From: Pectinophora gossypiella
Lineage: Eukaryota; Arthropoda; Insecta; Lepidoptera; Gelechiidae
Length of the DNA: 64,000 nucleotides
Direction: 5' to 3'
Assembly: GCF_024362695.1 (NCBI RefSeq)
Contig: NC_065429.1
Span: 1,644,501 to 1,708,500 of the forward strand
Positions 20,456-30,163 of this stretch are shown piece by piece. The notes under the pieces were generated by a model. That model saw only the letters and a program-made list of their open reading frames with translations. It did no database searches and was not told where the DNA came from. Every line of letters starts with the position of its first letter. The stretch's first letter is position 1. Position numbers and translations under genes: made by a program.

Positions 20456-20976
20456 TAAATATAAGCACTCACCAGAACTGGGTCGGTCACTGTACCTGGT
20501 ACAGTACACCCACGCCGGCCACACCATGGGACCCTCGCCTGATGTCGCTCCTGAAGACAAAACAAATCATACATTACTTAAGCTGACTTAAGCTGACGGG
20601 GTGGGAATTGGTCAAGAACTACCTCCTCGCGGTCCACCCTGGGCAACGGCTTAGCCGGCTAAACGTTCTCGACTGAAATGGCTCACCGGACTGTTCCTTG
20701 CGAATCTCCCGGTGCTTTATCCTGCGATTTCATCATGGATCCCCAAAACAGTCCTTTTCAGGACTCAACCACAAACAGCCCTTTTCAGGGCTCCCCCAGT
20801 AATATCTGTCCTACTCGAGTACCTAAAACGAGAACTGTTGGACCTGTCACACGAATCCTCCAAATAAACGTGGAAGGATTATCTGCAGCTAAATGTGAAT
20901 ATCTGGCCAGGCTAGCTTATAGCCGAGCTGCATTGTGTGACGGATGCAGCAGAGACTTGGTTAAGGGAGCTTAAGC
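20456..20976 (+). mobile_element. 5' end of a LINE ORF2: endonuclease start, truncated
   Basis: A 98-codon frame (20,678-20,974) has a polar leader and then VTRILQINVEGLSAAKCEYL. The hydrophobic LQ.N-hydrophobic-G motif is the N-terminal metal-binding strand of apurinic-like endonucleases in non-LTR ORF2 proteins. The frame loses similarity after about 85 codons, so the endonuclease and RT are missing. The upstream 220 bp is probably the element's 5' region. Confidence 0.55.
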
Positions 20977-21363
20977 TGGATATTTGATCCAAGCAGGATA
21001 TTTGTCTGCCATACGCAATAATAATAATAACTTAAGCTGACGACTAAGACACGGCGAATTTATTAAAAACATAGCAAGATAGAAGGAAAGGAAGGGGAAG
21101 ACCAAGAAGAGTTTCTTCTTCTCCTTCTAATACTTTTATCTCCTGTTCGGATGTAGGTCTGGAATAACAAATTTCCACTCATCGCAATCTTTTGCAGCCA
21201 CTCTCTCTCTCTATTTAAGAGCTGCGCTCTTGTCGGTGGAGTAACCGCCATTCCTCTCTTCTTCCCGCCAAAACCTTCACCTCCCGATACGACACGACCT
21301 GCACCGTCTCTTTTATTTGTTTCATTAATGTTATCCTAGGTCTACCCCTTCCTCTCTTCCCTT

Positions 21364-21418
21364 CAATTTTTCCTTTTATAATGTTTAAACAAACAAAACA
21401 TTATAGAAGGAAAAATTG
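21364..21418. repeat. 23-bp hairpin with 9-nt loop
   Basis: CAATTTTTCCTTTTATAATG TTT at 21,364-21,386 is the reverse complement of 21,396-21,418 with a single mismatch. The loop is A-rich. It lies in the presumed intron, about 330 bp downstream of the invected-like splice donor. Confidence 0.75.
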
Positions 21419-21439
21419 CAGCCACTGCAGCTTCAAAAT

Positions 21440-21535
21440 TCAAGGTCCGGTTTTTACAGAAACGACTGCCTATCTGACCTTCCAACCCGTGAAGGGATAA
21501 CCAGCCCAATACAGGTTAGGTCTCAGACAAAACCA
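21440..21535 (-). mobile_element. SINE-E internal fragment
   Basis: GGTCCGGTTTTTACAGAAAC through CTGCCTATCTGACCTTCCAA and CAGCCCAATACAGGTTAGGT, in minus orientation. Confidence 0.6.
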
Positions 21536-21560
21536 AAGGTGGTTAGCTAAGAAGAGCCCA

Positions 21561-21672
21561 CGTGGAACAGATTAAAGAGAAGGCGAACGTTTTGTCTTAT
21601 AAGGAAGTCAAAGAATTGGCTTTTGATAGACAAGAATGGAGAAAGCTACACCGACAAGAGCGTGGCTCTTAA
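21561..21672 (+). mobile_element. LINE-H C-terminal fragment
   Basis: A continuous 36-codon frame, HVEQIKEKANVLSYKEVKEL then AFDRQEWRKLHRQERGS and a stop. It is a remnant of a non-LTR ORF2 C-terminus, inserted 78 bp from the splice donor of the invected-like exon and in the opposite orientation to that gene. Confidence 0.6.
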
Positions 21673-21749
21673 ATTGATGATTGGGGTAGTTAAAGGTACA
21701 TCCATTGCAAGATGAACACTGATTATGATGATGAAAATAAAATGCTCAC

Positions 21750-22812
21750 CTGGCGTGGACCCGGAGTTACTGCTACTATCATCCCCTTTCGACAAGTCTA
21801 TCGCCCCTCCTTTCTCCGACAACTTTTCTGGCTCTCTGACTTCAATCTCCGGCTTTGAAGCCACATCCTTCACCGGGGATTTGACTTCAAACTGCCTCGA
21901 CTTCAACGTCTTCCTCTTATTCAAAGGATCCGTTATCCGCCGCCCAAAATCAGCTTTTAATATATTATCTATGCTAAATTTCAGACAATTCTGATTCATA
22001 AAGTCTCTAGCTTCATCAGGGGACTTTGGAGTCAAGTAATTTAGTCTTCTGTTTTCGTCTGTCCTTGTGTTTCTTAGCTCCTGAGTCTGGGATTTCATTC
22101 GCATTCCGAAATTCAAGCCGAAAGGTTGGGGATTCAAATTCAAATTGTTCTGAGGGATTGGAAGTCGGGTGGGTAAGTTCATATTTGACTTCAAATCTTG
22201 ATTGACTAATGGGTTTTGGAAAAGCAGTGGTTGGTTTAGGAACATGAGTGGATTTGGGGTTATGGGACTTGGGCGGAGTAATAACGGTTGATTAATGGTT
22301 AGGTTTTGACTAAGCTGTGAGATTGCGTTGAGGTGCGTTTGTATGTGTTTGAAGGAGGTCAACCCTTGACTTGATTCGGGCGGTTGGTCATTGTTATTTT
22401 CATATATAGACTCGTTGATTGGCGCTTCGTTGCCGACTGAGAGAACAGTGTCATCGCTGCAGCATGAGTTATCGTCATCAACGGAAATTTCCGCTCGATA
22501 ATCATTAGTGTCTTCATGCTCTTCGAGATTAGGACTCGAACTGGAGTTTCTAGTACTTTCTAGATTCTCCTCGAAGTTTGGAGTGTTCTGTAGAAGCTTC
22601 TCAGTCGAGAAGACATTCTCCGGACTGTTGCTGTCCCTTTCCTTCTTCAAGACATTGTGTATGGAGAAAGAGGTGTGTTGCCGTTCCTCTGTCTTCTCGT
22701 CCTGGTATTCTGGGCTGGTGGTGTCCCTTGTGTTGGGGGAATAAGGTTCATCATCGCTCTGCTCCTGTATCTTGATGTTGTCTTGCAAGTGAACGGAGGA
22801 TACCGCCGCCAT
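21750..22812 (-). CDS. inv: invected/engrailed-type homeoprotein, first coding exon
   Basis: The N-terminal 354 codons of an Engrailed-class transcription factor, which in insects represses and activates segment-polarity and wing-patterning genes in the nucleus. Residues 49-55 (FSIHNVL) and 279-285 (FSIDNIL, followed by KADFGRR) are EH1-type Groucho-binding motifs; the second matches the Engrailed-family signature. Residues 338-342 (IDLSK) resemble a CtBP-binding motif. The rest is Ser/Asn/Glu-rich and disordered. The exon ends at 21,750 in a CAG|GTGAGC donor, phase 1, so the frame running on to 21,646 is intronic. An acceptor lies at 22,831, upstream of the ATG. The homeodomain exon was not found on the minus strand down to position 1, so the intron exceeds 21 kb. 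Lack of the MAFEDRCSP start typical of lepidopteran engrailed favours invected; the paralogue call is less sure than the family. Confidence 0.85.
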
Positions 22813-22853
22813 GTTGACAGGTTACGCCATCTGGTGGGCAAAGAAATAATCAA
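22813..22853 (-). promoter_or_regulatory. Splice acceptor and short 5' UTR of the invected-like exon
   Basis: Read on the minus strand, a pyrimidine-rich tract and AG (TTATTTCTTTGCCCACCAG) end at 22,831, 19 bp upstream of the coding ATG. The first bases of the exon form a two-codon upstream frame (ATG GCG TAA) in the same frame as the main start. This implies an unplaced noncoding first exon upstream and possible translational damping. Confidence 0.6.
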
Positions 22854-22856
22854 TGA

Positions 22857-23135
22857 ATACTTTTGTTGTTACATGAGCCATGTCAGGGGCCGCGAGGTCC
22901 AGTATTTGAGCGTTGAGTGACATGTCACAAAAACCATCCTAGTTTGGTTAGGACATTACAGGCTGATCACCTGACTGTCCGAAAGTAAGATGGCCGGTGC
23001 TTCGGAAGGCATGTTAAGCTGTCGGTCCCGGTTACTACTTACTGATGTAAGTATGTAGTCGTTGCATGAGTCCTGTCAATAACCCTGACACCAGGATTGA
23101 TGATGTTGGTCAGCCACCTGACAATCCTATAGAAG
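22857..23135 (+). mobile_element. SINE-A, damaged, next to the invected-like exon
   Basis: The order is scrambled at the 5' side: GTTACATGAGCCATGTCAGG precedes a head remnant (GAGGTCCAGTATTTGAGCGT). Body, core (GGTGCTTCGGAAGGCATGTT) and tail follow. It lies within 30 bp of the inferred splice acceptor, on the opposite strand to the gene. Confidence 0.65.
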
Positions 23136-23180
23136 AAGGAGTAGATAGGATATTTAGTAGCCGTGGTAATCCAGTAATTA

Positions 23181-23345
23181 GGTTGGGCGTAGGGCTGGTA
23201 GAGGAAGACCTAGAAGGACGTACATTGACCAAATTGGAGATGTTCTTAGAAAAGGTTCAGCAAGATCTACTCTGAACCTTCGCGCGTGAATGAATGTGGC
23301 GGAAGCAAGAGAAGTGTGTCAGGATCGAAGCAAATGGAATTCCAT
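23181..23345 (+). mobile_element. LINE-J C-terminal fragment
   Basis: Plus-strand remnants of the LINE-J ORF2 end (the frame includes EGRTLTKLEMFLEKV, then NVAEAREVCQDRSKWNSIVS). The pattern matches 52,457-52,680 and carries frame damage. Confidence 0.55.
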
Positions 23346-23367
23346 AGTCTCTGCTTGCCCCGGCACC

Positions 23368-23455
23368 GGGTCCTTCAGCGCTCCCCATTTGTCCGGCCAA
23401 GTAGTTAATGCCATCTGCGGCAAATCTACAATACGTCACGTCAAAATAAAAAAAA
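23368..23455 (+). mobile_element. LINE-D 3' end fragment
   Basis: CCTTCAGCGCTCCCCATTTG through AATCTACAATACGTCACGTC and an A-rich end. It interrupts LINE-J, whose 3' tail (CCCCGGCGGCAAATGGGTGT) resumes at 23,457. Confidence 0.6.
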
Positions 23456-23491
23456 GCTTGCCCCGGCGGCAAATGGGTGTGAGTTTATGTA

Positions 23492-24633
23492 TGTATGTAA
23501 ACTAATTGGGGAAAAGACTTATTGCTAAGTATCTTCTAGGCAACCTTCTCAAATTCTGATTTCTGACTCTGCCCACCCCAGCAGGGAGATCTTGCGCACA
23601 TGTATTTATCCTAATGTCTAACATGAAAAGAAAAAAAGACAAAACAAAAAAGCTTAAAACACCTAAGAAATTGCGCGGTCGTGATACCAAAATAAAAGAA
23701 GTAACAATTTAGATACATTTTGCACTTTGAATACTTAACTAACTTAGTACACCTCCCACAGTCTTTATTCTCAAAGAAATAAACCCTAAAACCGACTATT
23801 TCACTCTAAAACATAACTTTGCTACACCTCCACGAAAACAAACATAAACTTGCGGTCGCAAGAGTAAATGTTCTCTATATTTATTACTAAAGTTACATTT
23901 TTGTGATGGCAAATAAAACTTTGTTGCGGGGAACAAAAACCAAGTTGCATTTGCGGTTGGGCAAGTTAAAGTTTAGTACTAATAATGCGAAGGTTGTCTG
24001 ATATTGGCAGTAAAAGTAAAGTTGTTAAGCAAAATATTCTGTTGTTGGTTGCAATCGAGTCGACGTGTGTGGTCCGCGAGCTGTTCGCATAGTAAGATGC
24101 TCTACTTCGCTTTTTATTTTTCGCATGGAAGAATTTAGAATATGCGAAACGGACTTTTTCTTGGTTTCCAATCGTCTAAGGATCAATAGAAGGACATAGT
24201 TTCGGTTTAAAGAGATCGATTTAAATATTTTCAAATTCTGCATTGGCTTCCTAAATAACATGTCATGACTTAAGTAATTGCGAGTTTTAAAATAAAAACT
24301 TAGGTTGTCTTATTAACCGACCGAGAAATGGTGTCCTCTCTAATTTGATGGGATATTCTTCTATTTCTCTTTTGTTTGAAATTATGTATTTCCTGTTATT
24401 CAATTCAATATTCTTTATTTGCATACTATGATGGTGTACAAGTTTGTAAGTTACATAATATATGAGTTTCACATCATAGACCCTTTCGGGAACAACAAAA
24501 TAGAAGTTTAAAAGAGAGAAGGAAGCTTTTCAAATGGTAGTTTCTGTTTATGTACTTAATAAAATATTTGTTTTGTTATGTTATTAAAACAAATTCCTGA
24601 TGTAACTTTTATTTTATTTAATGTTTTATCACG
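23492..24633. other. Unassigned AT-rich stretch upstream of the invected-like gene
   Basis: No recognised repeat copy apart from a short LINE-K trace at about 23,517-23,555. No gene found. An AATAAA signal occurs near 23,778. Confidence 0.5.
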
Positions 24634-24730
24634 CAGGGTGTTAGTGGCACCGTTACAAATTCTGAGGGGGATGATTCAGACTCAGAATCATCACCTCAAT
24701 AATAACCCTGACACCAGGGTTGATGAGTTT
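24634..24730 (+). mobile_element. MITE-Q fragment joined to a SINE-A tail
   Basis: CAGGGTGTTAGTGGCACCGT and GATGATTCAGACTCAGAATC (MITE-Q end), then CAATAATAACCCTGACACCA (SINE-A tail). Confidence 0.5.
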
Positions 24731-25148
24731 TTTTCTCTCTATAGTATTATATTGAGTACGTATTATTATATAAAGTGCATTTATATGCTAAGTAGTTTTA
24801 CAGCCAGTTACATAATACGTAATTTAATTTTTGACGTTCAAAAAGCGCTATTTTTAAGATTTTTTTTTTCTTTTTTTGATAGTGGTTGCATTGGTGCAAG
24901 TCCGGTACCGGTGCTCGAAGCGGCGCTCCCCGTTTGAGAAGCAAGCCGGTGAACCACAGGGCCACAGTGAATAAGAAATTATATTTAAATAGAGCACCAT
25001 CACGTGCATATTGGGTTTATGTGACCAGTTTTGTAGGCGGTTGTCCTGCGGTAGATATAATTAGCACGCCGTGTGCTTGATCTACAATACTTGATTACTT
25101 TACTTACTGTCTCAGCCAATAACTTTACTTTAAAACTATTAATTATAT
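24731..25148. other. Unassigned sequence
   Basis: No recognised gene. A locally GC-rich segment at 24,895-24,970 (CCGGTACCGGTGCTCGAAGC) is a short palindromic patch without a known match. Confidence 0.45.
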
Positions 25149-25474
25149 TCTTCTTCTATCGTGTGGGTTGTGAGGTGAATTACCAACCTCATCAACCCTG
25201 GTATCAGGGTTACTATTGAGCCGCCAAAGGCCCCTGACATGGCTCATATAACGACTATTTACTTACATCAGTAAGTAACAACCGGGACCAACGTCTTAAC
25301 GTGCCTTCTGAAGCACGGATCATCGTACTTTCGGACAATCAGGTGATCAGTCTGTAATGTGCTAACCAAACTAGGGACCACAAAGTAATTTTTGTGATAT
25401 GTCACCGGGAATCAAACCCGGGACCTCCGGATCGTGAACCCAGCGCTCAACCACTGGACCACGGAGGTCGTTAT
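25149..25474 (-). mobile_element. SINE-A, full length
   Basis: Complete minus-strand copy, from TTCTTCTATCGTGTGGGTTG to CACTGGACCACGGAGGTCGT. B box reads GGGTTTGATTCCC. A good reference for the family. Confidence 0.8.
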
Positions 25475-25547
25475 TAATTATATCAAAGACCGATTTCTTA
25501 ATAGCAGATAGAATTTATTCATTTAAAATTTTGCCATTTCATTTTTC

Positions 25548-25617
25548 TTGCACATGTCAAATCTTCAGGTTAGGTAAGCGGATTCTGTGAAAAACGGGAT
25601 AACGCTAGGGAAGTGAT
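25548..25617 (+). mobile_element. SINE-E 3' end
   Basis: GTCAAATCTTCAGGTTAGGT, then AAAAACGGGATAACGCTAGG and a GATGATGA tail. Confidence 0.6.
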
Positions 25618-25705
25618 GATGAGTGATTTATTGCAGATTTGCCGTAAATGGCACGAACTACTTGGCCGGATAAATGGGGGCGCTGAGGGCTCTCACTCGG
25701 TATTT
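25618..25705 (-). mobile_element. LINE-D 3' end fragment
   Basis: ATTTATTGCAGATTTGCCGT through TTGGCCGGATAAATGGGGGC, in minus orientation, directly after the SINE-E tail. Confidence 0.55.
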
Positions 25706-25724
25706 TTTTAAAAGTGAATTTTGT

Positions 25725-26440
25725 CCTTTTTAATCCCTCAACGTACGACGCCAGAGTGCGAATAGTATAAAAAAGGAAAGAAAGGAGGAAGGCAGGAGGT
25801 GATGAAAGGTGATGACGATGAATGATGAAACCTAAGTGCCCAATCTCGGAGCAGACTCCGAACCCCAAAAGCTTTTTGGCACGAAGCGAAAACAGATAAG
25901 TACGCAATGGTGCTAATTCCTGCAGACCTACTTAATTTTATTTTAAGTTACACCTGTCCTTTTCTTATCCCTTGAAACAGAAAGGGACGGGTAATCGACA
26001 GACATAAAATTTATGGAACACACGTCAATTTTAAGCAGAAATCTAAAACAACCGTCTAAAAATTTCACATCGGCCAATAACCCGACAGGGTTAAGTAGAC
26101 AGCACGTCAAACGGATTACATACCAGCGAGATGCCTATGTTATTCGCCCGGGTTATTCATTCGTTTTAAAATTAACTTGTTGACAATCATCCGTCCCTTT
26201 CCTTTTCGACGGATAAGAAAATGACGGATATAACTTAAAATAAAATTAGGCGGTGTTTGCAGGAATCGGGACCATTGTTTATTGAATATTCCGATATAAT
26301 AACACTACCGCGAATGTTTTCCGACTAACTTAATGCGATCACTAACCACAAAACACCACTTCGTATTAATTATTTAGATTATTCAATGAAGAAAGCATCC
26401 ATGTCATTCCTGTTCCCGCCAAAAAGCCCATAAGAATTGT
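25725..26440 (+). repeat. Repeat U interrupted by MITE-N
   Basis: 25,725-25,907 and 26,275-26,440 match 31,740-32,095 in order, but there the two parts are continuous. Shared motifs: GATGAAAGGTGATGA, AATGAAGAAAGC, ACCACTTCGTATTAATTATT. The second locus is thus a related empty site for the MITE-N insertion. Confidence 0.65.
25908..26274 (-). mobile_element. MITE-N within repeat U
   Basis: 367-bp minus-oriented copy. The ends TGGTGCTAATTCCTGCAGAC and AGGAATCGGGACCA are inverted repeats; the interior matches 37,708-38,085. Confidence 0.8.
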
Positions 26441-26745
26441 TTGCAGTTGGTATTTTCTCTACATTGTTTATGGGCAGCTGCACTTTTCAATAAAGTGTTA
26501 ATTGATATAAAAAAAGTTGGGAAACGAAATGCCTACTACAATAATTAAAATATAAATTGTCTTACGTCCTTATAACGGTTTTATACAGGGTGTATACACC
26601 GACTGAGACCCGCTTTGTGCGGCCAAGTAGTTAGGTAAATCTACAATACGTCACGTCACGTCAAAAAAAAACCTGAGACCCGCGGGACTTTATAGAGCGG
26701 GGGGGGAGATGATTCCATGCAAATAAATTGATTTGATTTGATTTG

Positions 26746-26925
26746 TGCTTCGGAGGGCACGTTAAGCTATTAGCCGTAAAAACACCTCCATTAACCCGCA
26801 GTGGAGCAGCGTGGTGGAGTATGCTCCATACCCCCTCCGATTGAAGGTGTTAGTGAAACCGTACTGAATACTAAGGGGGATGATTGCTCATGATTCTGAG
26901 TTAATATCAAGTGGACATAATGATG
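26746..26925 (+). mobile_element. SINE-B tail fragment followed by MITE-Q fragment
   Basis: TGCTTCGGAGGGCACGTTAA, then CACCTCCATTAACCCGCAGT and GTATGCTCCATACCCCCTCC, then GGTGTTAGTGAAACCGTACT (MITE-Q). Confidence 0.55.
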
Positions 26926-26997
26926 TGGAAATTTTTATAATACGGTCGGCGACGATTGAATATGCTCATTTTGTGCATACATTGGTCATATCGGCTA

Positions 26998-27140
26998 TGC
27001 TTCCGCAACTGGGCACCCTCAGACCTGTTGTCTTAAACGTTGTACCGCGTGAGAGCCTTCAGCGCTCCCCATTTGTCCGGCCAAGTAGTTAATGCCATCT
27101 GCGGCAAATTTACAAAAAGTCACGTCAAAAAAAAAGCTAT
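26998..27140 (+). mobile_element. LINE-D 3' end with A-rich tail
   Basis: CGCAACTGGGCACCCTCAGA through ATTTGTCCGGCCAAGTAGTT to AAAAAGTCACGTCAAAAAAA. Confidence 0.6.
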
Positions 27141-27352
27141 GCTTCCGCGACATCTTTCTTTATTAACAAGTCTGTGTTTTAAACACACCCTGTAGACTGT
27201 CGATATGTCGATAAGGTTGCATTACGGCGACCAAATGTGTCGGTGTGGAGTTAATGTGAATTTAGTTTCCATAATGATGTCGGAAAAAGACTTAAATGGT
27301 GTCCGACGAAAGATAGCACGTGTTGAGAATTGTGACGCTGTGTTCCGCAGAA

Positions 27353-27449
27353 AATTAGGAACTTTCCAGGCTACATTCTTCAAAAACAATATAGATGGCG
27401 CTGTACAGATGTTACTTCGGATAACCTTCAAATTTCATGGATAACAGAC
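27353..27449 (+). repeat. Repeat V, left copy of a long duplication flanking SINE-C
   Basis: About 97 bp from CGCAGAAAATTAGGAACTTT to ATTTCATGGATAACAGACAT. It recurs at 27,734-27,838 with about six substitutions, on the other side of the SINE-C copy. The inner motif CAATATAGATGGCG also occurs at 39,110 and 47,968. Confidence 0.75.
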
Positions 27450-27733
27450 ATCATCACCAGCCCATTAACGTCCCCACTGCTGGGGCACGGGCCTTCCCTA
27501 TGGATGGATAGGGAGATCGGGCCTTAAACCACCACGCGGGCCCAGTGCGGATTGGTGGTTATTAACGACTGCTAATGCAGCCGGGACCAACGGCTTAACG
27601 TGCCTTCCGAAGCACGGAGGAGCTCGAGATGATTTTTTTTTATGGTCACCCATCCTAAGACCGGCCTTTGCGAAAGTTGCTTAACTTCAACAATCGCAGA
27701 CCGAGAGCGTTTACCGCTACGCCACCGAGCTCC
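27450..27733 (-). mobile_element. SINE-C between two repeat V copies
   Basis: Full-length minus-strand copy, from CATCACCAGCCCATTAACGT to TACGCCACCGAGCTC. The 5S-like box (GGTCACCCATCC) and GTTGCTTAACTTC are present with the normal spacing. Confidence 0.8.
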
Positions 27734-27838
27734 GCAGAAAATTAAGAACTTTCCAGACTACGTTTCTCAAAAACAATATAGATGGCGCTGTACAGATGTT
27801 ACTTTGGATAACCTTCAAATTTCATGGATAACAGACAT
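27734..27838 (+). repeat. Repeat V, right copy
   Basis: CGCAGAAAATTAAGAACTTT to ATTTCATGGATAACAGACAT. See the left copy. Confidence 0.75.
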
Positions 27839-27839
27839 A

Positions 27840-28145
27840 ATATGCATCTTTCATCTTTGTTTTTGAGTATGAATGATGACCCTTTTTATTACACCAGGCA
27901 CAATTACCCCTGTTCTATTTGCTAGGCCGAGTATCCCCCCGCGCTTCCCCGCCCTGTCTCGCCCGTCCACTCGGTAGGTGTGATCAAGCTATTACTCCTT
28001 AGTAGCTTACGGCTGCTTCTTTAAGACTAAAGTAAGACTCAGAGGGGGTGAGGTCTGCGCCCGATACAAATTGGTGCGGGGGGGGGGGGGGGAGTTACCG
28101 TTCTATACGTAGTATTATTCTTTATTCTAGATGATTCTAGTTAAG
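27840..28145. other. Unassigned sequence with a 15-bp poly(G)
   Basis: No gene. A run of G at 28,078-28,092 follows a moderately GC-rich stretch containing CCCCCCGCGCTTCCCCGCCC. Confidence 0.5.
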
Positions 28146-28180
28146 CAATCCGTCCCTTTCCGTTTAGGCGGATAAGACAA

Positions 28181-28561
28181 TGGTGCTAATTCCTGTAAAC
28201 ACCATCTAATTTTGTTTTAAGTTATACCTTACATTTTCTTATCCGCCGAAAAGGAAAGGGACACATAATCGACAGCCATAAAATTTATGAAACACATGTC
28301 AATTTCAAGCACAAATCTAAAATAACCCTATAAATTTTTTGCATTGGCTAATAACCCGTCAGAATTAAGATGACAGCACGCGTCAAACGGTTTGCATACC
28401 AGCGAGATACCTTCTTGATTCGCCCGGGTTATTCATTCATTTACTCATTCTTCCTAAAATTAAGAGCTGTCAATCATCTGTCCCTTTCCTTTTCGGCGGA
28501 TAAGAAAATGACAGGTATAACTTAAAGTAAAATTAGGAGGTGTCTGCAGGAATCGGGGCCA
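28181..28561 (-). mobile_element. MITE-N, full length, beside a second MITE-N fragment
   Basis: 381 bp with ends TGGTGCTAATTCCTGTAAAC and AGGAATCGGGGCCA. The preceding 28,149-28,180 (CCGTCCCTTTCCGTTTAGGC and GGATAAGACAA) is the inner end of another MITE-N, so one copy inserted beside or inside another. Confidence 0.75.
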
Positions 28562-29097
28562 ATGACAAGGGTTTTTAGGTTATCTAAATGGCTTATTATT
28601 TATTTTTTTGTTGTATTTATCCGTACTTGTATTTGTCAGGCAAAGAGAACATAACCCATACAGCAAAGTCATTATGTATAAAATTTCTCGTATAATTTGT
28701 TGGGTTATTAAAGGTTTAGAAACCCAAACGGACCCCCAATCAATAAAAGCGCGCGAAAGAAAACGTCATGTTGACAGTTTATTTTTTAAAAGGTGTTTTC
28801 CGGTGCACCGGTTGGCATACGTGTTAATGTGCTAGAACGCACTTCTGTTACTTTATAAGGAACTAGTGCGCGGTAATAGTTCCCAGAAGTAGCAGTGGAA
28901 GTAATTAATATATAGAGTAGAAACTTGAGGTCTATATTTGTCTTATTGCTCGGGTTTTTATGTTTGGTAGTGGATGGTTTGAATGTGTTAGCCGTTAGAG
29001 TGTAAATTAAGAGGATGTACAGGAATCATTGGTGTACCGGTTAAAATGCAGCTTGATTACTGCGACATATCTTTCGTCCCTTTCACACAAGACGATG
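28562..29097. other. Unassigned sequence
   Basis: No gene or repeat copy recognised; a 75-codon frame here has no domain signature. Confidence 0.45.
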
Positions 29098-29248
29098 TAC
29101 GGTCACGAGCATTAATATGGTCCCATCCCACTTTGGTACCATGTCACATTAACTTTTTTGACAAATTGAACTGTAAGTCTCACTAAATGTCAAATACGTT
29201 AGTGCGACAGAGTCCTAAAGCGGGTACACAATATTGCTCATGATTGTA
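29098..29248 (+). mobile_element. MITE-S
   Basis: TA-flanked copy, from TACGGTCACGAGCATTAATA to GCTCATGATTGTA. Confidence 0.8.
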
Positions 29249-29275
29249 CTATACTGTCCTGCTGTCATTCTAATC

Positions 29276-29512
29276 ACAGCCTCCGTGTTCAGTGGTTGAG
29301 CGTTAGGCTTACGATCCGGAGGTCCTGGGTTCGCATCACAGTGGGGACAAATCACTTTATGATAGTTTGGTTAGGACATTACAGGCTGAACATCTGACTG
29401 TCGTGAAATCGTTACATGAGCCATGTCAGGGGTATTTGCTGGCTCAATAATAACCCTGACACCAGGGTTGATGAGGTTGGTAATCCACCTCACAACCCAC
29501 ACGATAGAAGAT
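29276..29512 (+). mobile_element. SINE-A with the core deleted
   Basis: Head, body (GGTTAGGACATTACAGGCTG) and tail (TTACATGAGCCATGTCAGGG to CACACGATAGAAG) are present. The roughly 90 bp with the shared core is missing between ACTGTCGTGAAATCG and the tail. Confidence 0.7.
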
Positions 29513-29564
29513 TTAATCATGCTACGATTTAAGGGGTACTTATAAGGTTATACCTGAGGGGTTA

Positions 29565-29640
29565 AAAGCGCTCCCCAATTGTCCGGCCTAGTAGTTAATG
29601 CCTGCGGCAAATCTACAATAAGTCAATTCAAAAGAAGACA
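29565..29640 (+). mobile_element. LINE-D 3' end fragment
   Basis: AAAAGCGCTCCCCAATTGTC to AATCTACAATAAGTCAATTC. Confidence 0.5.
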
Positions 29641-29783
29641 AAGGAAAGGAGGAGCGTAGCCGTTGTGGCCTCTCTCTTACACTTATAGCAAACCCAGTCC
29701 GTTTGAAGTGAATAATTTAGTTTTTCTTAACATTTCTGTCTTCGTAATAAACATATCATTGCTACAGCAACACCACCAACACC

Positions 29784-29866
29784 AACACCATGCATAAGAA
29801 TAATGAATTCGCAGTATTACTAAATACTGCGAATTCATTAAATATGCTGTATGATGCATGGTGTTG
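29784..29866. repeat. 83-bp perfect-core palindrome
   Basis: The inner arms AATGAATTCGCAGTATT (29,802-29,818) and their exact reverse complement (29,823-29,839) enclose a 4-nt loop. The outer arms CAACACCATGCAT and ATGCATGGTGTTG are also exact. It looks like a short foldback element. Confidence 0.8.
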
Positions 29867-30163
29867 ATTACCATCGCGGGCCAGTTGCTTTGGGGCTGGT
29901 AAGTGAGCGACGAGTCGAGAGGTAATGGGAGCGGTTAGTTTACCAACCTCCTATCGTGTGGGTTGTGAGGTGGTTTGTGGATGACCACCCTCTTCAACCC
30001 TAGTGTCAGGGTCATTAATGAGTCGATATTAATATCGGCAACAGATTGACGCTTGAAATATTCACAGAATATCCTCCTAAGACCGAATGTTCTTTATAAA
30101 TCCAAACCCCATTGTTTAACTATTGTGTCTGGAAATCTCGGTCTTAAGAGGATACATAATATA

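Noticed and set aside
21646..21749. Continuation of the invected-like reading frame past 21,750
   Set aside because: Residues after the CAG|GTGAGC donor become hydrophobic and repeat-like (Ile run, then LINE/G repeat sequence), and the donor is strong. Treated as intron.
1..21749. Search for the invected/engrailed homeodomain exon on the minus strand
   Set aside because: No frame with the conserved tryptophan-rich hexapeptide-like segment or homeodomain helix 3 was found, so the exon is taken to lie outside the window.
22508..22920. Plus-strand frames opposite the invected-like exon
   Set aside because: Antisense shadows with low-complexity Ser/Cys/Val content and no domains.
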